From: Myxococcales bacterium
Lineage (GTDB): Bacteria > Myxococcota_A > Polyangia > Polyangiales > Polyangiaceae
Direction: 5' to 3'
Assembly (NCBI GenBank): GCA_016212965.1
Contig: JACRDA010000250.1
Coordinates: 1-63,838, forward strand
Length of the DNA: 63,838 nt
Numbering within the stretch: position 1 is the first letter of the stretch; the number at the start of each line of letters is the position of its first letter. Under the pieces are notes generated by a model. It searched no databases and was not told the origin of the DNA. It was given only the letters and a program-made list of their open reading frames with translations. A program made the position numbers and the translations under genes. Shown one piece after another: positions 57,145 to 63,838 of this stretch.

Positions 57145-57570
57145 ATGCCCGACGCGCGCGGGATCCGCTGCACGCTGTGCGTCTCCATGGTGATCGCATT
57201 CGCCACGACCGCCTGTCCGGGGCCGCCGACCGCGACCGCCCCACCACCGAAGGTCGGCTCGGGGCGCGCGACCGGGGCGGCTCCGTTCATGCTGGAGCGG
57301 CTCGACTGCCCGCTCGAGCGCGGTGACTGCGACGGCGATGCGCGCAACGGCTGCGAGACGGATCTGGGGGACCTTCACAACTGCGGACGCTGCGCCGCCG
57401 ATTGCGCGCGCCCGAACATGGACAGCATGTGCGTCGGCGATCGCTGCAGGCATCGCTGCAGCGAGGGTTACTGCGACGCCGACGGCGACGCCTCGAACGG
57501 CTGCGAGGCCAAGGCGTGGCAGAGCTGGGGCGAGTGGACCTGCTTGGACCCAGCGACCACCTACGATTGA
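57145..57570 (+). CDS. Small Cys-rich lipoprotein
   Basis: A 141-residue protein from MPDARGIRCTLCVSMVIAFA, lipobox TTACPG. DCPLERGDCDGDARNGCETD, DLHNCGRCAADCARPNMDSM and GYCDADGDASNGCEA are the DGD..NGCE repeats common in myxobacterial secreted proteins. The Asp-rich motifs could bind calcium. It ends in a short W-rich tail (KAWQSWGEWTCLD). Confidence 0.7.
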   Translation: MPDARGIRCTLCVSMVIAFATTACPGPPTATAPPPKVGSGRATGAAPFMLERLDCPLERGDCDGDARNGCETDLGDLHNCGRCAADCARPNMDSMCVGDRCRHRCSEGYCDADGDASNGCEAKAWQSWGEWTCLDPATTYD

Positions 57571-57690
57571 ACGGTATCCGGCTCGACGGTAGCACGCTGC
57601 CCGGCCGCGGCGAGCGAGGGCGTCTGCGCCGCCGCAGTGGCGCACCGACCAGGGCACGCGCGGCTACAGGGAGCGGACGTCAGGCACGAG

Positions 57691-57719
57691 ACTCGAGGGA
57701 GCCAAACGGTCCCTCGAGT
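57691..57719. terminator. Perfect hairpin between convergent genes
   Basis: A 10-bp perfect stem ACTCGAGGGA/TCCCTCGAGT with a 9-nt loop, in the ~206-bp convergent gap between the Cys-rich lipoprotein and the DUF2169 gene. No T tract on either side, so it is probably a Rho-assisted or bidirectional end signal. The rest of the gap has no gene. Confidence 0.45.
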
Positions 57720-57776
57720 GCACGCCTTCAGGAGCCCGAAGCCTGCAGCCACGTCACGCTGGAGCCGAGTTTCCAT

Positions 57777-60700
57777 TCAGCCCTTGGCGAGCTTCGACCC
57801 CGCGACGAAGGCCTCGTCGAGGCGCGCGCCGTCGAGCCGCGCCTGCCAGGTCTCGGCCTGGTAGAGGCTCGCGCCGCCGAGATCCGCGCGGCGACAGTCG
57901 GCGCCCTCGAGATCGACGCGCGCGAGGTTCGCGCGGCGCAGCGAGGCCTCGCGGAGGCTCGCGCCCGCGACGACGGCGTCCGCGAGATTCGCCGCGTCGA
58001 GGATCGCGCGATCGAGCACCGCGTCGCGCAGGACGGCGCCGGCGAGGTTGGCCCGCTCGGCGTGGGCGCCCGAGAGATCGGCGCCGTCCCACACCGAGCC
58101 CGGGGCGCGCGCATCGCGGAGGCTCACGCCCGGCAGGCGCGCGCGCTCGAGCCGCGCGTCCGCGAGGCTCGCGCGATCGAGCACCACGGCCTCGCCGCTC
58201 GCCTCGTAGAGCCGGGCGTCGTCGAGGACGGCGTCGGCGAGCCCCGCCCCGTCGAGCGTGGCGCCCGAGAGATCGGCCGCGACGAAGGACGCGCCCTCGG
58301 CCTGCATGCCGGCGAGCCGCGCCTTCGTCAGATCCGCGCGCCCGAGATCGGCGCCCGCGAGCGTGGCCCCTTCGAGGCTCGCGCCGCACAGCATCGCCTG
58401 CCCGAGCCGCGCCTTCGTCAGATCCGCGTGCGCGAGATCGGCGCCCGCAGCATCGGCACGGCCGAGCTCCGCCCCGACCCAGCTCGAGCCCGCGGCCCGT
58501 GCGCCCACGAGGCACACGCCGAGGCAGCGCGCGCCGTCGAAGCGCGCGCCCGTCAGCGTCGCCCGCGCGAGGACGGCGCGGGTGAGGTCGCGCCCCGAGA
58601 AATCGAGCCCGGCGAGCTCGGCCCCCGTGAGATCGCGCGCCGCGAGCGACACGCCGGCCCGGAGGTCCGCCTCGACGGTCGCGCGTGGGACGGGCTCGGG
58701 CGGCTCGGGCTCGCCCGCAGGCGGCGGGAGGGCGGCCTGCCGCTCGGCCGTTCTGCGCGCCTTCACGGCCGCGTCGCGGAGCCGCGCGGGATCGCACGGC
58801 AGCGCCGCGAGCGTCGCGCGTCGCACACGCGCCGCGTCGAGCTCCGCCGGCTCGAAGCGCCGGCTCCCCGCGACGAGGAGCTCGCCCCACGCCTGCTCGC
58901 GATCGCTCGCGCCCGAGCCGTCGTCGTGGAGGACGAGGAGGCGCTCGACGTCGGAGGCCCCGAGATCGGCCGTCGGTGCCGAGCCCCGCCACACGAGCCG
59001 CGCCTCGCGGGCGTCGCAGTCGAAGAGCACGGTGTCGAGCGCGAGCCGCACCTCCTCGAGGGCGTGGTCGGCATGGGTCGCCGGCGTCGCGTCCTCCGGC
59101 GGGCGCGCGGCCTCCCCGGCCGCCCGCGCCGGCCTGCGCAGCACGAAGGCGCGCGGGCGCGCCCGCGGCAGCCTGCCCTCGAGCGCCGCCCCGCCCGGCA
59201 GGACCGACGTGATGCGGTACGACTCGCCGCCCTCGAGGTAGGCGCAGCGCTGATCGACGGGCGCCGCCTGGAAGTGCGTCCAGTCGAAGTCGCGCGGCAG
59301 GTGCGGCCAGCGCGTCTTCTGCCAGGCGGCGTCGAAGGTGCCGCTCTGCGGGGCGCGCGCCGGCCACTCCGGAGCGAGCGGCGCGAAGCACGCCGGGCGC
59401 GGGGCCTCGCCCGCGCGGCGCAGGAGCGCCTCGGGGCGCTCGAGGTTCGGCAGGGCTGTGCCCTTCACCGCGCCCGCGCCGACGCCCACCGGGTTGTCGC
59501 CGCACGCCGGCCCGCCGAACGCTCGCTCGTGGCGGAGCGGCATGCGCTCGAAGGGGGCGGGCTCGCTCGGCTGCGCGACCGACACCCAGTGCCGATCGCC
59601 CGTCGCGACCACGACCTTGCCGACGGGGCCGACCTCGAGCGCGACACGCGCGACGTTCGCGCCGGGCGGTGGATAGGCATGGCCGACGGCGAGCACGTCG
59701 GCCTCGGGCTTGAAGGGCGCGTGATCGGACGCGTAGCGGAGGCTCGCGCCCTCCGCGCCGTCCCAGCGCTCGTCGCCGCGCAGGGCGTCCTGCACGGGCG
59801 CGAGGGTCGCCGCGGCGCCCGGCTCGAGCGCGAAGCTCCCCTTCACGACCACGATCTCGCGCGCCCGTCCGGGCTCGAGCTCGGCGGCGAACGATGTCGC
59901 CGGAAACGGCGAGGGGTTCTCGAGCGCGGGTCGCGCGCGTCCCTGGCGCGCGTCGTCGGGTGGTGCGCGCTCGACGAGCCAGCCCCGGGGAGCGCCGAGC
60001 ACTTCCTCGACGGCCCGCAAGGGCACGAGCGCCGCCTCGGCGAGCCCGGCCTCTTCACCGCGCTCGAGCGGACACACGCCGCGCCAGATCTGCGTCGCGA
60101 CGAGCCGCTCCGCGTCGACGGCGTCGACGGACAGCGTGTCGCACGCCATGGGCACGGGCGCGCGCGCCACGTGGACCTCGCTGCCCGCGCGCCGCACCGC
60201 GACGACGGCCGCCACGCCGAGCGCCGGGAAGCGAAAGCGCACGACGGGCGCGCCCGCGCCGAGGCCCTCGAAGAGGAGCTGCTCGCCGCCCGCGAGCAGC
60301 GGCGCGCGCAGCTCGGGCAGCGCGCGCTGGAAGACCCGGAGATCGAAGTCCTCGGGCAGAACGACGCGCTCGGCCGCGAGGAGCCGAGCCGCCTCGGGCG
60401 CGAGCTCGCGCGGCCCGCAGTCGAGCGCCTGGGTCGTGAACCGCCGCGGCTCGCCCGCGTCCCCGGCCTCGGGCGGGCGCTCGCCTCGCACGACGAAGCG
60501 GTGCTCCACGAGGAGCTCCGTCCCGCGCGCGAGCGCGATGCAGACGGCCCTCCGGCGCGCGCCTCCGGCAGGCGCGTGCGCACGGGCCCGGACGAAGAGG
60601 TCGGCCTCGGCCTTGTACGGCACGAGGTCCGACGGCCAGAGGATGTGACCGTCCTCGGCCCGCTCGTCGTGCCGGCGGATGGCCTCGGGCGCGGCGAGCT

Positions 60701-60818
60701 CGGCCACGGCGTCGGGCCGCAGGGCGAGCGTCAGCTTCGCCACCACCGTGACCCACGCCCGACCCGCGGCGTCCTGCCACGGGAGCGTCGTCACGGCGAG
60801 GGCGGCGCTCGGCTCCAC
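57777..60818 (-). CDS. DUF2169 / pentapeptide-repeat protein (T6SS-associated)
   Basis: A 1013-residue protein (GTG start). It has two DUF2169-like beta modules: residues ~1-300 (ALAVTTLPWQDAAGRAWVTV, ILWPSDLVPYKAEADLFV) and ~300-700 (VVKGSFALEPGAAATLAPVQ, SDHAPFKPEADVLAVGHAYP, RHERAFGGPACGDNPVGVG). Residues ~720-1013 are a long pentapeptide-repeat helix (A-x-L-x-x units such as ADLTKARLGQAMLCGASLEG). DNA within this part repeats a ~25-nt segment twice (58316 and 58413). DUF2169 proteins act as chaperones/adaptors for T6SS effectors in other species. Divergent from the adjacent VgrG with 87 bp between starts. Confidence 0.88.
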   Translation of the reverse strand: MEPSAALAVTTLPWQDAAGRAWVTVVAKLTLALRPDAVAELAAPEAIRRHDERAEDGHILWPSDLVPYKAEADLFVRARAHAPAGGARRRAVCIALARGTELLVEHRFVVRGERPPEAGDAGEPRRFTTQALDCGPRELAPEAARLLAAERVVLPEDFDLRVFQRALPELRAPLLAGGEQLLFEGLGAGAPVVRFRFPALGVAAVVAVRRAGSEVHVARAPVPMACDTLSVDAVDAERLVATQIWRGVCPLERGEEAGLAEAALVPLRAVEEVLGAPRGWLVERAPPDDARQGRARPALENPSPFPATSFAAELEPGRAREIVVVKGSFALEPGAAATLAPVQDALRGDERWDGAEGASLRYASDHAPFKPEADVLAVGHAYPPPGANVARVALEVGPVGKVVVATGDRHWVSVAQPSEPAPFERMPLRHERAFGGPACGDNPVGVGAGAVKGTALPNLERPEALLRRAGEAPRPACFAPLAPEWPARAPQSGTFDAAWQKTRWPHLPRDFDWTHFQAAPVDQRCAYLEGGESYRITSVLPGGAALEGRLPRARPRAFVLRRPARAAGEAARPPEDATPATHADHALEEVRLALDTVLFDCDAREARLVWRGSAPTADLGASDVERLLVLHDDGSGASDREQAWGELLVAGSRRFEPAELDAARVRRATLAALPCDPARLRDAAVKARRTAERQAALPPPAGEPEPPEPVPRATVEADLRAGVSLAARDLTGAELAGLDFSGRDLTRAVLARATLTGARFDGARCLGVCLVGARAAGSSWVGAELGRADAAGADLAHADLTKARLGQAMLCGASLEGATLAGADLGRADLTKARLAGMQAEGASFVAADLSGATLDGAGLADAVLDDARLYEASGEAVVLDRASLADARLERARLPGVSLRDARAPGSVWDGADLSGAHAERANLAGAVLRDAVLDRAILDAANLADAVVAGASLREASLRRANLARVDLEGADCRRADLGGASLYQAETWQARLDGARLDEAFVAGSKLAKG

Positions 60819-60905
60819 GGGGCCTTCGTACTACCCACGGGCGCTCGCCGGCAACCCGACCCTGCCATTCCTTGACGGCGGTCGCCACTCGTCCGACAGA
60901 AGGCC

Positions 60906-63575
60906 ATGCGCGAACGAGTTCCGCTGTTCGAGTCGGCCGCGCTCGGGGGCGCGGCGCTCGAGGTCGCACGCCTCGACGGCACCGACGAGCTCGGTCGGCT
61001 CTTCCGGTTCCGCGTCCTTCTGGTCGGCCGGGGCTCGTCGCTCCACGACGGCGCGCGCGAGCTCCTGCGGGAACGGGCGACGCTCGCCTTCGTCGAGGAG
61101 GGCGCCGTCGTCGCGCGCGTGCACGGCATCGTGTCGGAGGTCGAGGAGTCGACGGACGTCGAGAGCGACCTCGTGCACCTCGCCGTCACGCTCGTGCCGC
61201 GCGCGTGGCTGCTCGGACAGCGGCACGGGAACCAGGTGTTCCTCGAGCGCACGGTGCCCGAGATCCTCGCCGAGAAGCTCGGCGCCGTCGGGCTCGAGGC
61301 CGGCGACGACTTCGTCTTTCACCTGCGCGGGCAGTACCCCGCGCGCGAGATCGTCGTGCAGTACGACGAGACGGATCTCGCGTTCGTGAGCCGCCTCGCG
61401 GAGCACCTCGGCATCACGCTCGCCTTCGAGCACCGCGACGGCCGCGACGTCGTCGTCTTCACCGACACGGAGGACAGCCGCCCGGTCGAGGGTCACCCGA
61501 CCTTGCACGTGCGCCACCGGCGCGAGCATCCGGCGGCCTTCGACGTCGCGACGAGCTACCGGCGGCTGCCGGAGCAGGCGCTCGTCCACGACTACAACTA
61601 CCGCACGCCCGCGCTCGCGCTCACGGCCGGGCTGCCGACCGGCGTCGCGGCCCCGCACGGCGAAGTCGTCGAGTGCGGCACGCACCCGAAGACGCCCGCC
61701 GAGACGAGCGCGCTCGCGCGCGTCCGCGCCGAGGAGCTCGCCGCGCGCCAGGAGATCGTGACGGCGAAGACGACCCTGCTCACCGTGCACGCGGGCCGCA
61801 CCTTGACGCTCGCCGACGCGCGCGGCGGCGAGCGGGAGCTCCTGCTGACGCGGGTCGACTATGCCTTCCGCACGGCGGCCGCGAGCGGGCCCGACCGGGC
61901 GGGCGTCGAGGGCTGGGTCAACACCGTGACGGCCATCCCGAAGAGCGTGCGCTTTCGCCCGCCGCGCGCGACCCCGAAGCCGCGCGTGGGCGGCCTGCTC
62001 AATGCCTTCGTCGACGGCGCCGTCCGCGGCCCCTACGCCGAGCTCGACGAGGCGGGGCGCTACCACGTGCGCATGCTCTACGACCGCTCGGGGCGCACCG
62101 ATCTCGGGGCCTCCCACCCGGTGCGCATGATGCAGCCCCATGCCGGCGCCTATTACGGCATGCACTTCCCGCTGCGGCCGGGGACGGAGGTGCTCGTAGG
62201 CTGCGTCGACGGCGATCCCGATCGACCCGTCATCGTCGGCACGGCGCCGAATCCACTCATCCCGAGCCCGGTCGATCGCCGGAACCAGACCCAGAACGTG
62301 CTCCGCACCGGCTCGAACAACGAGATGGTGATCGAGGACACGATCGGCGACGAGCGCATCCGCATCCACACGCCGCGCCACGACACCACGATCCAGATGG
62401 GCTCCGAGGAGGAGCCCGAGGAGGGCGTGCTCACGAGGACCGAGGCACACGTGAGCGCCGCAGCACGGCTCTCCTGCAACGAGGCGACGACCCGCAAGAC
62501 CACGATCGCGGACTCGGCGACGACCGTGCTCGGTCGCGCCGCCGTGCTCATCGCCGGCGCCCCCGCGGTGAGCGCTGCCTGCAGGCGCGGGATCGACAAG
62601 CCCGCCGCCCTCCGCCTCGGCGACGTCGGCAAGGACCTCCAGCGCCTGTCCCTCTCGCCCGAGGACTGGGCGAGCGCGGCCGAAGAAGGCGCGGAGGAGC
62701 CTCCGCCCGCGGCCGACGGCGACACCGAGAGCGCGGGCGGAGGCGGTCTCTGGAGCGCCACGGCGAGCAGCCTCTCGAGCTCCGCGGACGCCGCGGCGCT
62801 CGAGGCCGTGCGCGGCGCGGCGCGCGCCACCGATCGCGCCCTCGGCGACGCGACGGGCCGTACCCAGGGCGAGCCCCTCGGCGATCCGCTCGAGCCCGCC
62901 GCCCTCCTCGCGAGCACCCACACGGTGGCCGCAGTCGGACGCGACACGGCGCTCGTATGGGGCGACCGCGTCGCGGCGCTCTCGTCGTACGACAGCGCGT
63001 CCGTCGTCGGCCGCAACCACGCCGAGCTGAAGTCGCCCGGCACGGTCGAGGTGGCGGCGGGCGTCGACGTGCTCGTGTCCGCGAAAGGCGACCTCGACAT
63101 GGAGGCCCACACGGTGCGCGTCGTCGGGGGCTACTACCCCGACGCCGAGTCGCCGCCGCTCGACGAGGAGACCTCGGTCGGCATCCTGGCGCGCCGCGAT
63201 CTGCGCCTGAAGAGCATGGAGCACTGCATCCAGCTCTGCGCCCACAAGAACCTCATCGCGAGCGCCCACACGGGCGACGTGCGCATCACGGCGGCCGGCG
63301 TCGCCGCGATCCGCTCGGGCAGCGTCACCTGCAGCACCGGCGACGTCACGGTCGACGCCGGCGGCGACGTCTCGGTCACGGCCGGCGGCGATCTCGCCGT
63401 CGACGCCGCGGGCAACGTCGGCGTGAGCGCCGGCGGCGACGCCACCTTCGAGGCCGGCGGCACGATCACCATCAAGGGCGCGACGGTCGTCATCGAGGGC
63501 GGCAGCATCACCCTCAAGGGCCCGGTCACGGTGGAGGGCGACCTCACCGTGTGCGGGGCGATCAACGGTGGGTGA
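60906..63575 (+). CDS. vgrG: VgrG type VI secretion spike protein
   Basis: An 889-residue spike protein. The N-terminal Phage_GPD/gp27-like part begins VPLFESAALGGAALEVARLD and extends to ~residue 330. The gp5 OB-type domain is ~360-450 (ARSHP-like VRMMQPHAGAYYGMHFPLRP, GTEVLVGCVDGDPDRPVIVG). After that come an Ala/Glu-rich linker (~560-690) and a beta-helical tail with repeated GGDVSVTAGGDLAVDAAG-like strands ending GPVTVEGDLTVCGAINGG. The long C-terminal tail probably carries or docks effectors. An AGAAGGCC site precedes the ATG. Gene order with DUF2169 indicates an orphan vgrG/effector island; no structural T6SS core genes lie in the window. Confidence 0.95.
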   Translation: MRERVPLFESAALGGAALEVARLDGTDELGRLFRFRVLLVGRGSSLHDGARELLRERATLAFVEEGAVVARVHGIVSEVEESTDVESDLVHLAVTLVPRAWLLGQRHGNQVFLERTVPEILAEKLGAVGLEAGDDFVFHLRGQYPAREIVVQYDETDLAFVSRLAEHLGITLAFEHRDGRDVVVFTDTEDSRPVEGHPTLHVRHRREHPAAFDVATSYRRLPEQALVHDYNYRTPALALTAGLPTGVAAPHGEVVECGTHPKTPAETSALARVRAEELAARQEIVTAKTTLLTVHAGRTLTLADARGGERELLLTRVDYAFRTAAASGPDRAGVEGWVNTVTAIPKSVRFRPPRATPKPRVGGLLNAFVDGAVRGPYAELDEAGRYHVRMLYDRSGRTDLGASHPVRMMQPHAGAYYGMHFPLRPGTEVLVGCVDGDPDRPVIVGTAPNPLIPSPVDRRNQTQNVLRTGSNNEMVIEDTIGDERIRIHTPRHDTTIQMGSEEEPEEGVLTRTEAHVSAAARLSCNEATTRKTTIADSATTVLGRAAVLIAGAPAVSAACRRGIDKPAALRLGDVGKDLQRLSLSPEDWASAAEEGAEEPPPAADGDTESAGGGGLWSATASSLSSSADAAALEAVRGAARATDRALGDATGRTQGEPLGDPLEPAALLASTHTVAAVGRDTALVWGDRVAALSSYDSASVVGRNHAELKSPGTVEVAAGVDVLVSAKGDLDMEAHTVRVVGGYYPDAESPPLDEETSVGILARRDLRLKSMEHCIQLCAHKNLIASAHTGDVRITAAGVAAIRSGSVTCSTGDVTVDAGGDVSVTAGGDLAVDAAGNVGVSAGGDATFEAGGTITIKGATVVIEGGSITLKGPVTVEGDLTVCGAINGG

Positions 63576-63676
63576 GCCGAAGGCACGGCCAACACCAAGA
63601 GCGCACGCCACCGAACGCCACCGCGCACCTTGACCCCCCCCGCCTCCCTTGCGATCGTCGAGCGAGGGACGACACC

Positions 63677-63838
63677 ATGGTCTCGATCGAGCGTTTCGCG
63701 GAGCTGCGCCGGGCGATGGAGGCCGGCGAGCCGCGAGACGACGTGCTGCGGCGCGAGGGCCTGAGCGTCGGGGCCTGGCTCGCCGTGCAGCGCCGCTGGG
63801 TGCGAGCGCTCGCGGGCGAGGCGCGCCGCGGCGAGCAC
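63677..63838 (+). CDS. Partial protein, helical, downstream of vgrG
   Basis: Only 54 residues before the window ends: MVSIERFAELRRAMEAGEPR, DDVLRREGLSVGAWLAVQRR and WVRALAGEARRGEH. Two helices with a Leu/Trp-rich pattern. Similar segments occur in myxobacterial proteins next to T6SS effector genes, but I cannot name a family. Same strand as vgrG, about 100 bp downstream, so co-regulation is likely. Confidence 0.6.
   Translation, partial: MVSIERFAELRRAMEAGEPRDDVLRREGLSVGAWLAVQRRWVRALAGEARRGEH

Overview
This window looks like part of a myxobacterial (Myxococcota, probably Polyangiales-type) chromosome. The reasons are very high G+C by eye, many lipoproteins with Gly/Thr/Ser-rich linkers after the lipobox, Cys-rich DGNACT-type repeats, an AgmX/PglI-like protein, an ECF sigma factor with a Pro-rich leader, a VgrG beside a DUF2169/pentapeptide protein, and abundant GTG starts. 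No rRNA, tRNA, CRISPR array, IS element or phage module was recognised.

Layout. 1-1693: a carrier-protein/adenylation pair running off the left edge, then an extensin-like lipoprotein. 1924-2235: a polyhydroxyalkanoate-system protein. 2412-11339: a tightly coupled four-gene minus-strand operon. It encodes a 2310-residue nitrilase-plus-helical-repeat protein, a ParA-type ATPase, a small DUF5678-like protein and a retropepsin-like protease, and all three junctions are 4-nt overlaps. This is the best candidate for an undescribed system. It is divergent from a SWIM/SNF2 helicase (11496-14999). 15129-23303: ECF sigma factor, small lipoproteins, a large exported protein, nnr (NAD(P)HX repair), a PQQ-propeller lipoprotein and a small orphan. 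23484-27992: glutamate synthase large subunit. 28057-32020: surface or lipoprotein genes, a tautomerase, a zinc-ribbon protein and a striking 115-bp tandem array of hairpins. 32098-37874: housekeeping genes acpS, pdxJ and htpG on the minus strand, then an alpha/beta hydrolase and gpmI on the plus strand. 38125-42150: envelope genes (AgmX-like, two OmpA proteins, an M28 peptidase) and a PP2C phosphatase. 42140-44625: an SDR gene, then an ArsR regulator with a quinone-oxidoreductase-like enzyme. 44793-46403: hipBA-like toxin-antitoxin.

46400-53900 is a rearranged, decaying zone. It has short C-terminal vestiges of genes that exist intact nearby, two 5'-truncated genes joined head to head at about 48000, two frameshifted genes, and a tandemly duplicated beta-barrel pair in which the second copy has apparently lost its ancestral start. 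The plus-strand series (thrombospondin-type-3 fragment, propeller lipoprotein, barrel 1, barrel 2) looks like one operon and is probably an exported envelope module.

53961-57570: further lipoproteins and small exported proteins, one with a knottin-like tail. 57777-63838: a type VI secretion spike locus, with DUF2169/pentapeptide protein and VgrG divergently transcribed and a partial gene at the right edge. Starts were moved from the longest open frame whenever a signal peptide, ribosome-binding site or 4-nt overlap supported another codon. Family names come from motif recognition by eye, without database searches.
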